In this document: positions 1 through 9,362 of the stretch, one piece after another
Layout: the number at the start of each line of letters is the position of its first letter
How positions within the stretch are numbered: position 1 is the first letter of the stretch
NCBI RefSeq assembly: GCF_003259615.1
Contig: NZ_QLLR01000024.1
Coordinates: 31,064 to 95,063, forward strand
Source: Pedobacter cryoconitis
GTDB lineage: Bacteria > Bacteroidota > Bacteroidia > Sphingobacteriales > Sphingobacteriaceae
DNA: 64,000 nt
Reading direction: 5' to 3'
The notes under the pieces: generated by a model
The model's input: only the letters and a program-made list of their open reading frames with translations
Database searches by the model: none
Told to the model about the DNA's origin: nothing
Program-made: the position numbers and the translations under genes

Positions 1-143
1 CCATATTTAATAAATTGTTTTTTGACTACGATATAACTAAAAACAAAAGCAAGCAGAAAAAACAGGGAATAATACTTTAAAGCGAAAAAACCTAAATCTA
101 TCAGCGAATCACCGGGGTTCCATATTATGGTAGCTATACTCAT
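1..143 (-). CDS. lgt: Prolipoprotein diacylglyceryl transferase, N-terminal fragment (runs off left edge)
   Basis: Reading leftwards from ATG at 143, 47 codons are open to the window edge. The peptide has the typical Lgt start: a short segment containing IIWNPGDSLIDLG, then FFALKYYSLFF and a hydrophobic helix ending in a Lys pair (YIVVKK). Lgt moves diacylglycerol from phosphatidylglycerol to the lipobox cysteine of prelipoproteins in the inner membrane, a step needed by lipoproteins such as the SusD and GH30 proteins in this window. A TATATTTG box on the same strand lies at 172-179. The catalytic region lies outside the window, so the call rests on the N-terminus alone. Confidence 0.75.
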   Translation of the reverse strand, partial: MSIATIIWNPGDSLIDLGFFALKYYSLFFLLAFVFSYIVVKKQFIKY

Positions 144-171
144 ATTTCCTTAAAATTTGTATTAATGCCTG

Positions 172-179
172 CAAATATA
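172..179 (-). promoter_or_regulatory. Candidate -7 box for lgt
   Basis: On the minus strand this reads TATATTTG, matching the Bacteroidota -7 consensus TAnnTTTG, 28 bases upstream of the lgt ATG. Confidence 0.5.
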
Positions 180-232
180 GGCCATATATACACATATGCA
201 ATCACGTTGCAGATTTGAAATCAAATTAATCC

Positions 233-240
233 TATCTTTG
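233..240 (+). promoter_or_regulatory. Candidate -7 box for the 7TMR-DISM sensor gene
   Basis: TATCTTTG matches TAnnTTTG. A TTTG at 214-217 could be the -33 element, although the 15-base spacing is somewhat short. The start codon is at 278. Confidence 0.5.
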
Positions 241-277
241 CTTTCATACCAGATGCCAAGGCCTTTCTTATTCATTT

Positions 278-2185
278 ATGTTTAACCGGTTCACACTCTC
301 ACGCTTAAGTACCTTACTCACAGTAATTCTCCTGCTTGTTATTAGTCCGGCTATTTATGCGCAGCAACCAGTCACCGTAAACGACAATATCAATCAGCAC
401 ATCTTTAATTTTGGTGAGATAGAATGGTTAAAAGACACCCAAAACAAGCTCAGCTTTGAGCAGATCAGCAGTAAAGATTTTGATCAGCATTTCATAAAAA
501 GCATAAAAAGCACTCCGCAAACTACCGATCTGAAAGCAACCTATTGGTTTAGAATTAAGATTAAACACAATAGTAAAGCCAGCAAAAGATACCTGCTGGA
601 GTTCTTCGATCAAACCATAGACCATGTAACCGCCTATTTACCCCAAAAGGACGGACATTACAAAATCAAAGAATTCGGTGATCAATTCAACTTTGACCAG
701 CGTGAACTTCACCATAAAAACTTCGAGCTGTACATCAATAACGACAATGATGAAACACAGCTTTATTACTTCAAATTTAAATCCTCACAGATCTCTGATG
801 CCATCATCGTACTCAGAAGCGTAGACTGGTTTATCTCTTACGCACTGGATGAATACTTTTATTTCGGCATATTCTATGGAATGATCCTGGTTTTTAGCTT
901 CTATAACCTGATCATGTTTATCGCCATGCGGCAAAGACAATACCTCTATTACGTACTGTATAATCTAAGCGTGGGTTTCTTTGAAATGAGTACAGACGGT
1001 ATCGCCTACCAGTATTTATGGTCTTCCGCTACCGGATGGAACCAGATTGCTTATGCCTTTGCCCTGTATGCAACCAGTATATTTGCCCTGCTGTTTACCA
1101 AAGAACTGCTCTTTGTGAAAGCTAATGCCCCGAAACTAAACAAGTTTATACTTTATATCATCAGCATCCGGACAGTCCTGTTTCTTTACAGCCTGATCAT
1201 AGACCAGTCATTGCTTACCTATAAATTCCTCGAATTTATTCCCCTTGCTGTAGCCTTCTATACCGGTATTTATATTTACAAACAAGGTTATAAGCCTGCC
1301 CGTTTCTTTGTTTTAGGCTATAGTTTTCTTTTTATCGGCTTTACCTTAAAATTCCTGATTATGCTGGGATTTGCCTGGCTAAACTTTGGGGTGATCAGCT
1401 ATTACAGTCTGAGCTTCTGTTTTATTCTGGAAATGGTATTTCTTTCCTTTGCTATTGGCGATAAACTGCGCATTCTGAAAACCAAGGAAGAAAAAGTACA
1501 GCGTCAGATGATCCATCAGATGGCAGAAAATGTAAAACTGAAAGACACTCTAAACCAGCAACTGGAAACTAAAGTAGAAGAACGCACTAAAGAAGTATTT
1601 CATAAATCCCTAATTATTGAAGCTAAAAATGCGGAGCTGCTTGCAGTTAATGACAGGCTGCAGCAACAAGCAGAAGAAATATCCAGGATGAACATACTCC
1701 TGGAACAAGACAATCAGGAACTGCAAACCAATGTAGAAAAAGTAACCCGTGACCGCGTGATGTCTGCTGATGTTGATTTTGAAGAATTCAGTAAAATCTA
1801 TCCCGACAAAGACAGCTGCAACCTGTTTCTGTCCGAACTCAAATGGAAAGACGGTTATAGCTGCCGCAAATGTAAAAACACACATTTCTATAGCGGGCAC
1901 ATCACCTTTAGCAGAAGGTGCAGTAAATGCGGATATGAAGAATCTGTTACTGCTTATACCGTTTTTCAAAATACCCGTATCCCCATTAATAAAGCATTTT
2001 ATATGATTTTCCTGATCTACTCCAGTAAAGGAAAAATCTCTTCACACAAGCTCGCTGAAATACTGAATATCCGCCAAAGTACCTGCTGGACTTATGGTTC
2101 CAAGATCAAACTCCTGATGGAAGAAAGAAAAACAGTACTAAAAAAGACCAGCAAAAACGGGTGGAGCCAGCTTGTTCTGGATTAA
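278..2185 (+). CDS. 7TMR-DISM membrane sensor with C-terminal IS1595-type zinc ribbon
   Basis: 635 aa. Order of parts: signal peptide (1-29); a periplasmic beta-rich domain of the 7TMR-DISMED2 kind (about 35-175), a jelly-roll fold proposed to bind carbohydrates; seven hydrophobic helices (about 185-400); a coiled coil (about 405-505); then, instead of a kinase or cyclase, a zinc ribbon with C529-x2-C532 and C548-x2-C551. After the ribbon comes a helical segment (GKISSHKLAEILNIRQSTCW) like the HTH region that follows the ribbon in IS1595 transposases. No DDE nuclease domain is present, so this is not a working transposase. It lies 257 bases upstream of susC on the same strand. I infer a membrane-tethered regulator of the adjacent glycan locus; the domain order is visible, the regulatory role is not proven. 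Confidence 0.8.
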   Translation: MFNRFTLSRLSTLLTVILLLVISPAIYAQQPVTVNDNINQHIFNFGEIEWLKDTQNKLSFEQISSKDFDQHFIKSIKSTPQTTDLKATYWFRIKIKHNSKASKRYLLEFFDQTIDHVTAYLPQKDGHYKIKEFGDQFNFDQRELHHKNFELYINNDNDETQLYYFKFKSSQISDAIIVLRSVDWFISYALDEYFYFGIFYGMILVFSFYNLIMFIAMRQRQYLYYVLYNLSVGFFEMSTDGIAYQYLWSSATGWNQIAYAFALYATSIFALLFTKELLFVKANAPKLNKFILYIISIRTVLFLYSLIIDQSLLTYKFLEFIPLAVAFYTGIYIYKQGYKPARFFVLGYSFLFIGFTLKFLIMLGFAWLNFGVISYYSLSFCFILEMVFLSFAIGDKLRILKTKEEKVQRQMIHQMAENVKLKDTLNQQLETKVEERTKEVFHKSLIIEAKNAELLAVNDRLQQQAEEISRMNILLEQDNQELQTNVEKVTRDRVMSADVDFEEFSKIYPDKDSCNLFLSELKWKDGYSCRKCKNTHFYSGHITFSRRCSKCGYEESVTAYTVFQNTRIPINKAFYMIFLIYSSKGKISSHKLAEILNIRQSTCWTYGSKIKLLMEERKTVLKKTSKNGWSQLVLD

Positions 2186-2362
2186 AGCCATTAAAATCAC
2201 ATTAATTCTTTAAGGGTATCAGAGCGTATCGTTTATGCCGTACCTGGTATTGAATATCTTCTCCTATGCCCTGTATATCAGCCACAAACCCTTATTTACC
2301 CTACGGTATTGAAGCGTATCAAATACTCCATAATTAACTGTTCATCAGCTATTTATAAAAAA

Positions 2363-2370
2363 TATATTTG
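2363..2370 (+). promoter_or_regulatory. Candidate -7 box for the susC operon
   Basis: TATATTTG matches TAnnTTTG and lies 73 bases before the susC ATG, leaving a leader of about 68 nt. I see no clear -33 TTTG. The rest of the 2186-2442 gap shows no gene and no convincing terminator. Confidence 0.5.
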
Positions 2371-2442
2371 TTTAATATGTTGATTTTAACAGATATTAGC
2401 CCTTAACTTTAACAATCAAATACAAACCTAAATAAGCAAATC

Positions 2443-5400
2443 ATGACTAAAAATTTTACTCTTTTAATCATTTGTCTTTTATGCGGGATCTCTGTAGCCA
2501 TAGCACAGAACATCAACATAAAAGGTGAAGTCAAAGATCATCAGGGTCTGCCTTTACCGGGAGTCTCGGTTAAAGTCGATGGAACCAGCAACGGGGTGAT
2601 GACTAATAAAGACGGTATTTACACGCTGTCTGCTCCAGGAAACGGAACACTTACTTTTTCATTTATAGGCTATAAAACGATTTCGGAGGCTATTAATAAC
2701 AGAACCAATATCAATACTACACTGGCTGATTCAAACCAGGAACTGAATGAAGTAGTCGTTATAGGTTATGGCTCACAGAAAAAGAAAGACATTACTTCAG
2801 CGATCTCTACCATCAGTGTGAAAGATGTAAGCGCGCGCCCAATCATCAATACCTCTGAAGTTCTTGCAGGAAAAGCTCCCGGAGTACAGGTATTCAACGC
2901 ATCAGGCGCACCAGGCGGTGGTAATTTCAGCGTAAGAATACGCGGAGCATCTTCACCAAACGGCTCTGAACCGATTTACGTTGTAGACGGAGTTGTAGTA
3001 AGAAACACAGAAAGTATAGACCCTAACAATATCGAATCAATCAGTGTACTGAAAGATGCCTCTGCTGCCGGAATCTATGGTTCATTAGGAGCCACCAATG
3101 GTGTCGTATTAATTACTACTAAAAAGGGAACTGCAGGACAAACCAAGGTAGAAGTTAACATGTATGCAGGTAAACAGCAAATCATTAAAAAATTGGATAT
3201 GCTGAATGCCGACCAGTACAAAGACCTGATCAATGATGAGTATACCAATAAAGGACAGAATGTACCCGCATTCCCAGCTAATTTCACTGCCAATAACAAC
3301 TGGCAGGACCTGACTTACCGTTCTGCAAACCAAAGTGGAATTAATGTAGGCGTATCCGGCGGTACCGACAAAGGAACCTTCTATTTAGGATTAGGCCGCT
3401 TACAACAAGACGGAATTGTATACGGTACTAACTTTAAACGTTATTCTACCAACCTGAGCTTAGAACAAAAGCTGAAACCATGGTTATCTGTAGGAACTAA
3501 TGTTGCTTACAACAGAACCGACGGCCGTACCGTGAATGATAACCAGTCTGCTAACAGAGGAGGAACCATACTTGGTGCACTTTACGCTCCGCCTATCCTT
3601 CCAATCTTTAATTCAAATGGTAAATACCAGGCGAACACAGATAACGTTTCTAACCCATTGGATGATATTTACAGTAATGAGAACCATTATGTAAAAAACA
3701 ACTTACTGGGAAATGCACACGCCGAAATCACTTTACCATTTAACATTAAGTACCGTTCACAATTAGGTATTTCATTAAACAACTATAACAACGATACCTT
3801 TACCAACCCGCTAACTAACCAGGGAGCAAGCCAGGTAAATGGTATAGGAACAAATACAGCCAATGAAACTTTCCGTTATACCTGGGATAACACCTTGACC
3901 TACTCTACAGTAATCAACGGAAAACACAACATTACTGCTGTAGTTGGAACGTCAGCTATCGAAGAAAAATATACCAGCAGCTATTTATACGGTACAGGTT
4001 TTCCAGCTGGAATAAAGACCTTAAATGCTGCAAGTGCGAACAAACAGATCTCTACTTTTAAAACAGACTGGACAAGTAATTCTTACTTTGGCCGTATCAA
4101 CTACGGTTATGACGATAAGTACCTGTTAACCGCGTCATTAAGAGCTGACGGATCATCCAGAGCAGGTATTAATAACCAGTGGGGATATTTTCCGGCAGTA
4201 TCCGGAGCATGGCGTATCTCTAACGAAGACTTTTTGAAAGACAATACTGTTATCAAAGACCTAAAACTAAGAGCAGGTTATGGTGAAGTAGGTAATTTGC
4301 CCCAAACACTATACAATAGCTACAGCTCACTAGACCCTTCAGCCTATTTATTTGGCGGCAACAGTGCTTCAGGTTACAGACCAGCTAATCCATTTGGTAA
4401 TCCAGATCTGAAATGGGAAAGTACTAAAGGATTAAATATTGGTTTTGATCTGTCTGTATTAAATGACAGAGTATCATTCAGTGCTGATTACTACGATAAA
4501 AAAACAACTAACTTCATTTTCCCGGTAACTTTCCCTACTGCAATTTCGGGTAATGCAAATACTGGTTATTATAATCTACCGGGTAATATCTCGAACAAAG
4601 GGATTGAATTTTCAGTAACAGGAAGAATACTGGCTAAAACTGATTTCTCATGGACTGCTAACTTAAACGCATCCTTTAATAAAAATTCTGTAAATGGTAT
4701 GCCACAATTAGTGGACAGTAAAGGAAATAATGTAGACCAGACCTTTCCATTCGGTGGTATAGGATTTGGTGGTAATGGAAATAACACTAATCTGTCTATT
4801 GTTAAAAATGGTTTGCCATTAGGCGCATTTTATGGTTATCAGTATACAGGTGTTGATCCAGCTAATGGAAATGCACTGTACAGAAAAGCAGATGGAACGA
4901 TCACTGCAAAACCAGAAGCAGCAGACCAGACTTACCTGGGCAGCGGACTGCCAAAAGGAGTATATGGCTTTACCAATAGTTTTAACTACAAAAGCTTAAG
5001 CCTGGACATCTTAATTGATGCAGTTACCGGAAATAAAGTTTACAATGCGACAAGAGTAGAAACTGAATCTATGTCTTCTACAGCTAATGCAAGTGCAGCA
5101 GTATTAGATCGCTGGAGAAAACCAGGTGATATTACTGATATTCCAGGTGCATTTTTTGGTGGTATAAACGCTGCGGGTACAACCAATACGCTTCCATCAT
5201 CACGCTTTGTGGAGAATGGTTCATTTGTCCGTTTGAAATCAATCACGTTAAGCTACAGGATTAAAAACAGCTTGTTTGATAAACAAGGTATACAGCTGAC
5301 TGTGTATGCTACAGCTCAGAACCTATGGACCATTACCAAATACAAAGGCTATTACCCTGAGGTCAATACCTTTAGTTCAAGCTCTCAGCAAGATGGTAAA

Positions 5401-5493
5401 CTTGGTGCACCAAGCTCTACTGCTGTGGGTATAGATTACGGTACTTACCCGCAAACAAAAACATACACAGCAGGTCTGAATCTATCTTTTTAA
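2443..5493 (+). CDS. SusC/RagA-family TonB-dependent outer membrane transporter
   Basis: 1016 aa. A signal peptide (1-21, ending SVAIAQ) is followed by a carboxypeptidase-like CarbopepD_reg_2 domain (about 25-105). The plug domain contains the family signature motifs ELNEVVVIGYGSQKKKDITS and IRIRGASS-like SVRIRGASSPNG, with PIYVVDGV. The long beta-barrel ends in aromatic Phe (GLNLSF). SusC proteins import oligosaccharides across the outer membrane with SusD as the lid and TonB/ExbBD as the energy source. It is the first gene of an operon with susD (21 bases away) and two glucan-active enzymes, so the substrate is probably a beta-glucan oligosaccharide. No N-terminal STN domain is visible, which argues against FecR/ECF-sigma signalling through this receptor. 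Confidence 0.95.
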   Translation: MTKNFTLLIICLLCGISVAIAQNINIKGEVKDHQGLPLPGVSVKVDGTSNGVMTNKDGIYTLSAPGNGTLTFSFIGYKTISEAINNRTNINTTLADSNQELNEVVVIGYGSQKKKDITSAISTISVKDVSARPIINTSEVLAGKAPGVQVFNASGAPGGGNFSVRIRGASSPNGSEPIYVVDGVVVRNTESIDPNNIESISVLKDASAAGIYGSLGATNGVVLITTKKGTAGQTKVEVNMYAGKQQIIKKLDMLNADQYKDLINDEYTNKGQNVPAFPANFTANNNWQDLTYRSANQSGINVGVSGGTDKGTFYLGLGRLQQDGIVYGTNFKRYSTNLSLEQKLKPWLSVGTNVAYNRTDGRTVNDNQSANRGGTILGALYAPPILPIFNSNGKYQANTDNVSNPLDDIYSNENHYVKNNLLGNAHAEITLPFNIKYRSQLGISLNNYNNDTFTNPLTNQGASQVNGIGTNTANETFRYTWDNTLTYSTVINGKHNITAVVGTSAIEEKYTSSYLYGTGFPAGIKTLNAASANKQISTFKTDWTSNSYFGRINYGYDDKYLLTASLRADGSSRAGINNQWGYFPAVSGAWRISNEDFLKDNTVIKDLKLRAGYGEVGNLPQTLYNSYSSLDPSAYLFGGNSASGYRPANPFGNPDLKWESTKGLNIGFDLSVLNDRVSFSADYYDKKTTNFIFPVTFPTAISGNANTGYYNLPGNISNKGIEFSVTGRILAKTDFSWTANLNASFNKNSVNGMPQLVDSKGNNVDQTFPFGGIGFGGNGNNTNLSIVKNGLPLGAFYGYQYTGVDPANGNALYRKADGTITAKPEAADQTYLGSGLPKGVYGFTNSFNYKSLSLDILIDAVTGNKVYNATRVETESMSSTANASAAVLDRWRKPGDITDIPGAFFGGINAAGTTNTLPSSRFVENGSFVRLKSITLSYRIKNSLFDKQGIQLTVYATAQNLWTITKYKGYYPEVNTFSSSSQQDGKLGAPSSTAVGIDYGTYPQTKTYTAGLNLSF

Positions 5494-5514
5494 TCCTATC
5501 CTAAATTTTAAGAA

Positions 5515-6990
5515 ATGAACAACTATCATAAAATATTAACCATTGCAATGTGCGGCTCAATTGGCCTGCTCTGCTCTTGTAAAAAAAGCTTTTTAGACAA
5601 ACAACCAATCTCACAAGGTACTGCCGGAACCTATTATAAAACTGCAAGTGATGCCGAAGGTGGCCTTGTAGGCGTTTATCAGCAAGCCTTTTTAACCAAT
5701 CAATACTGGGTTTGGGATTATATTACCAATGGTGATGCCCGTGCAGACAACTGTTACGCAGGTGGTGATAACCCTGACAACTTTGCAATTGATAACTTCC
5801 AGCTTACTCCACAAAACGGAAACGCGACCCGTAACTGGCAGAATTTATATCAGGACATCTATGCAGCGAATATAGTACTGGATTATGTCCCTAAAATTGC
5901 AGCAGAACAATTTGCAAATAACAGACAACAGGAGATTCTGGGTGAAGCTAAATTTATAAGAGCACTGGATTACTTCCAATTGGTAACTACCTACAATGAT
6001 GTACCGCTGATTTTGTCAACTGTTGATTTTCCTGCTAAACCCAGCAGAAACGCAGCAACAGAAGTATATGCACAAATAGAGAAAGACCTGATAGACGCAG
6101 AAACAGCCTTACCACTTACCGCAGCTTCAGTTGGTCATGCCACTAAAGGATCAGCACAAGCACTATTGGCTAAAGTATATGCACAAGAAGGAAAATATCA
6201 GCAGAGTCTGGACTATAGCAATAAAGTAATCAACTCAGGAAAATACGCATTGGTCCCTAACTTTGCTACTTTGTTTGATGGCACCAAGAATACCTCTGAA
6301 TCTATATTTGAAATTCAGCACTCCTCTGCAAGTGGTTTTACCAGTTACAATGTTTCTTTATTCTTACCTGCAAAATTTGGCACTTACTCTTTCAATAAAT
6401 TCAACCTTCCAACAAATGACCTGGTCAACCTGTATAAATCTCAAAACGATAATATCCGTTTGAGCTCCTCAGTTTACCTGGCAACCGTTGGTACAGATGG
6501 TCTGGCTGCCGGAGATCCGATCCCAACACCTTATACTGCTGCCTATGGCACAATTCCATTCCTTTATAAATGGAAAACCAATATTTCACAATATGGAGGT
6601 GGTACAGACAACACTATTCTGCTGCGTTTAGCAGATATTATCCTGCTAAAAGCTGAAGCACTGAACCAATTAGGTCAAACAGGAGCAGCAATTCCTTTAG
6701 TGAACCAGATCAGGGCCAGAGTTTCACTTGCACCAATTACAGCAACTTCAAAAGATGATGTCGCATTGGCTATCCTGAATGAAAGAAGAATGGAATTAGC
6801 ATTTGAAGGTAACCGCTGGAATGACCTTTTAAGATTCGGTAAACAATACACAATTGACCTGATGAACAAACAAACCGGTCCTGATGGAAAACCATTGAAT
6901 TACAATGTAAGTCAGACTAAATTATTATTCCCGGTTCCATTTAATGAAATACAATTAGATGGGAATCTGACTCAGAACCCAGGTTACTAA
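5515..6990 (+). CDS. RagB/SusD-family surface glycan-binding lipoprotein
   Basis: 491 aa. The N-terminus is a lipoprotein signal with the probable lipid-modified Cys at residue 22 (LLCSCKKSFLD). The sequence has the SusD TPR-like fold features: an early FLDKQP motif, helices around NWQNLYQDIYAANIVLD and EAKFIRALDYFQLV, and the C-terminal NERRMELAFEGNRWNDLLRFG block followed by the usual LFPVPFNEIQLDGNLTQNPGY ending. SusD binds glycans at the cell surface and caps the SusC barrel. It follows susC by 21 bases and precedes a hairpin terminator, so susCD may be made in excess over the enzymes downstream. Confidence 0.95.
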   Translation: MNNYHKILTIAMCGSIGLLCSCKKSFLDKQPISQGTAGTYYKTASDAEGGLVGVYQQAFLTNQYWVWDYITNGDARADNCYAGGDNPDNFAIDNFQLTPQNGNATRNWQNLYQDIYAANIVLDYVPKIAAEQFANNRQQEILGEAKFIRALDYFQLVTTYNDVPLILSTVDFPAKPSRNAATEVYAQIEKDLIDAETALPLTAASVGHATKGSAQALLAKVYAQEGKYQQSLDYSNKVINSGKYALVPNFATLFDGTKNTSESIFEIQHSSASGFTSYNVSLFLPAKFGTYSFNKFNLPTNDLVNLYKSQNDNIRLSSSVYLATVGTDGLAAGDPIPTPYTAAYGTIPFLYKWKTNISQYGGGTDNTILLRLADIILLKAEALNQLGQTGAAIPLVNQIRARVSLAPITATSKDDVALAILNERRMELAFEGNRWNDLLRFGKQYTIDLMNKQTGPDGKPLNYNVSQTKLLFPVPFNEIQLDGNLTQNPGY

Positions 6991-7010
6991 CAAAATTTAA
7001 TATAGATCCC

Positions 7011-7040
7011 GAAGGCAGCTCAGGCTGCCTTCAATTTTTT
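7011..7040 (+). terminator. Intrinsic terminator between susD and the GH3 gene
   Basis: A perfect 9-bp stem, gaaggcagc / gctgccttc (7011-7019 with 7024-7032), 4-base loop, then AATTTTTT. It sits inside an otherwise co-directional locus and probably lets only part of the transcription continue into the enzyme genes. Confidence 0.8.
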
Positions 7041-7061
7041 AAGCCCAAATAAACAATTAAG

Positions 7062-9362
7062 ATGTATTTAAGAAAACCCCTCTCAGTTCTTTTGTTAATG
7101 CTCTCTTACGGAATAGTCGATGCACAAACAAAGAATAATGCGAAAGTAGAAAGCCTGCTTCAGAAAATGACCCTGGAAGAAAAGGTAGGTCAGATGGCAC
7201 AGATCACGCTCGACGTTATCGGAACCGGTAAAGATCGTTTTACCAGTGATGAACCGTTTGCACTGGATCAAAAAGCAATGGAAAAAGCACTGATTCAGTA
7301 TAAACTGGGCTCAGTATTAAATACATCAAACAACAGGGCAAGAACACCTAAAGTCTGGTATGAAATTATCAGTAAGATCCAGCAAACTGCCATGAAAGGA
7401 ACCAAAAATGGTATTCCTGTGATCTATGGTATTGATGCTATTCACGGTGAAACTTATACCGCAGGTGCAACCATGTTCCCGCAGCAAATCGGACAAGCAG
7501 CAACTTTCAACAGAAGCCTTGTTCGCAGAGGAGCTGAGATTACTGCTTATGAAACCCGTGCAAGCTCTATTCCATGGGCATTTTCTCCTTTATTGGATTT
7601 AGGTGCTGATCCCCGCTTCCCTCGTCAATGGGAAAGTTTCGGAGAAGATCCTTATTTAGTAAGCGAAATGGGTGTTCAGGCTGTAAAAGGTCTGGAAGGA
7701 GACAACAATGATGTCTCTAATCCATACCGTGTAGCCTCTTCCATTAAACACTTTTTAGGTTACCAAGTACCAATTTCAGGTAAAGACAGAACCCCTGCCT
7801 ATATTTCTGACCAGGCCTTAAGAGAATATCACTTACCATCTTTCAGAGCAGCTATTCAGGCAGGTGCGAAAACTATCATGATTAACTCAGGAATTATTAA
7901 TGGTGTTCCGGTTCATGCTAACTATAACCTGATCACTAAATTGTTAAAAGAAGAATTAGGTTTCAAAGGACTGGCGGTTACAGATTGGGGTGATATTGAA
8001 AACCTTTACAAAAGAGATCACGTAGCAAAAGATAATAAGGATGCCGTAAGGATTGCTATTAATGCAGGTATTGACATGTCAATGGTTGCTTATAACTATG
8101 AGCCTTTTTGTGATGATTTGATTGCTTTAGTTAAAGAAGGTAAAGTAAAAGAAAGCCGTATCGATGATGCAGTAAGAAGAATCTTACAGGTAAAATTTGA
8201 TTTAGATCTTTTCAACAAGCCAACAACCAACCCTAAAGACTATCCTAAGTTTGGCAGTAAAGAATTTGAGCTGGCTTCTTACCAAGCAGCAGCAGAATCT
8301 ATTACCTTGTTAAAAAATACAGATCAGGCTTTACCATTGAACAAAGGAGTGAAAATTTTGGTTACTGGCCCTAACGCAAATTCAATGAGAACTTTGAATG
8401 GTGCATGGACTTACTCATGGCAGGGAGAAAAAGTAGAAGAATTCGCCGCAAAATATAATACGATCCTGAAAGCTTTAGAAAATAAAGCCGGCAAGCAAAA
8501 CGTGACCTATGTACCGGGTGTGAGCTATAAAATGGATGGCAAATACTTTGAAGAATATGCAGATCAGTTAGACGCAGCAATTGCCGCAGCTAAAGATGTG
8601 GATGTAGTTGTTTTATGTTTAGGAGAGAACTCTTACACAGAAACCCCAGGTAACTTAAGTGACCTTTATCTTTCAGATCTTCAGACAGAGCTTGCGCAAA
8701 AACTTGCGGCTACAGGTAAAAAGATCATTTTAGTATTGAATGAAGGCCGCCCGAGAGTGATCTCTAAATTTGAGAAAAAAATGAGTGCAGTCGTACAGAG
8801 TTACCTGCCTGGTAATTTTGGTGGCGATGCCATTGCTGACGTACTATTAGGTACAGTAAACCCATCAGGTAAATTACCTTACACTTACCCGCAATATCCA
8901 AATGCCTTGTTTACTTATTACCATAAACCATCTGAAGCACGTTCTACTACAGAAGGTGTTTATAACTACGATGCAGATTATAACCCGCAGTACGTTTTCG
9001 GATTTGGTTTAAGTTATACCACGTTCAAATACAGTCCAATTAAATTAAGTACAGCTGCTTTGAAAAAAGGAGAAACTTTAACCGTTTCTGTAGAGGTAAC
9101 CAATACTGGTAAAGTTGCAGGTAAGGAAAGTGTGTTGTTATTTACCTCAGACCTGGTAGCTACTTTAGTTAGCCCTGACGTGAAACGTTTAAGAGGGTTT
9201 GATAAAATAGAATTAAAAGCCGGTGAAACTAAAACAGTAACTTTTAAGATTACTGCAGATGATCTAGGCTTTATTAATCCAGAAGGCCAGAAAGTAACTG
9301 AAGACGGAGACTTTACCGTACAAATTGCTGATCAGAAAATCAATTTCACTTACAATCAATAA
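7062..9362 (+). CDS. bglX: Glycoside hydrolase family 3 beta-glucosidase (BglX-like)
   Basis: 766 aa with a Sec signal peptide (cleavage near A21-Q22), so periplasmic. Full GH3 architecture: (beta/alpha)8-like domain (about 30-380) with the nucleophile Asp308 in AVTDWGD and the conserved KHFLGY motif; alpha/beta sandwich domain (about 400-610); and a C-terminal fibronectin-III-like domain (about 655-760, VSVEVTNTGKVAGKESVLLF). The length matches E. coli BglX (765 aa). It should release glucose from beta-glucan oligosaccharides. The stop codon shares its last base with the ATG of the GH30 gene, which suggests translational coupling. Its place beside a GH30 enzyme points to beta-1,6-linked substrates, but that is inference. 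Confidence 0.93.
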   Translation: MYLRKPLSVLLLMLSYGIVDAQTKNNAKVESLLQKMTLEEKVGQMAQITLDVIGTGKDRFTSDEPFALDQKAMEKALIQYKLGSVLNTSNNRARTPKVWYEIISKIQQTAMKGTKNGIPVIYGIDAIHGETYTAGATMFPQQIGQAATFNRSLVRRGAEITAYETRASSIPWAFSPLLDLGADPRFPRQWESFGEDPYLVSEMGVQAVKGLEGDNNDVSNPYRVASSIKHFLGYQVPISGKDRTPAYISDQALREYHLPSFRAAIQAGAKTIMINSGIINGVPVHANYNLITKLLKEELGFKGLAVTDWGDIENLYKRDHVAKDNKDAVRIAINAGIDMSMVAYNYEPFCDDLIALVKEGKVKESRIDDAVRRILQVKFDLDLFNKPTTNPKDYPKFGSKEFELASYQAAAESITLLKNTDQALPLNKGVKILVTGPNANSMRTLNGAWTYSWQGEKVEEFAAKYNTILKALENKAGKQNVTYVPGVSYKMDGKYFEEYADQLDAAIAAAKDVDVVVLCLGENSYTETPGNLSDLYLSDLQTELAQKLAATGKKIILVLNEGRPRVISKFEKKMSAVVQSYLPGNFGGDAIADVLLGTVNPSGKLPYTYPQYPNALFTYYHKPSEARSTTEGVYNYDADYNPQYVFGFGLSYTTFKYSPIKLSTAALKKGETLTVSVEVTNTGKVAGKESVLLFTSDLVATLVSPDVKRLRGFDKIELKAGETKTVTFKITADDLGFINPEGQKVTEDGDFTVQIADQKINFTYNQ

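Noticed and set aside
1610..1969. 119-codon minus-strand frame opposite the sensor's C-terminus
   Set aside because: Would run against the zinc ribbon whose cysteines are conserved; no supporting signals.
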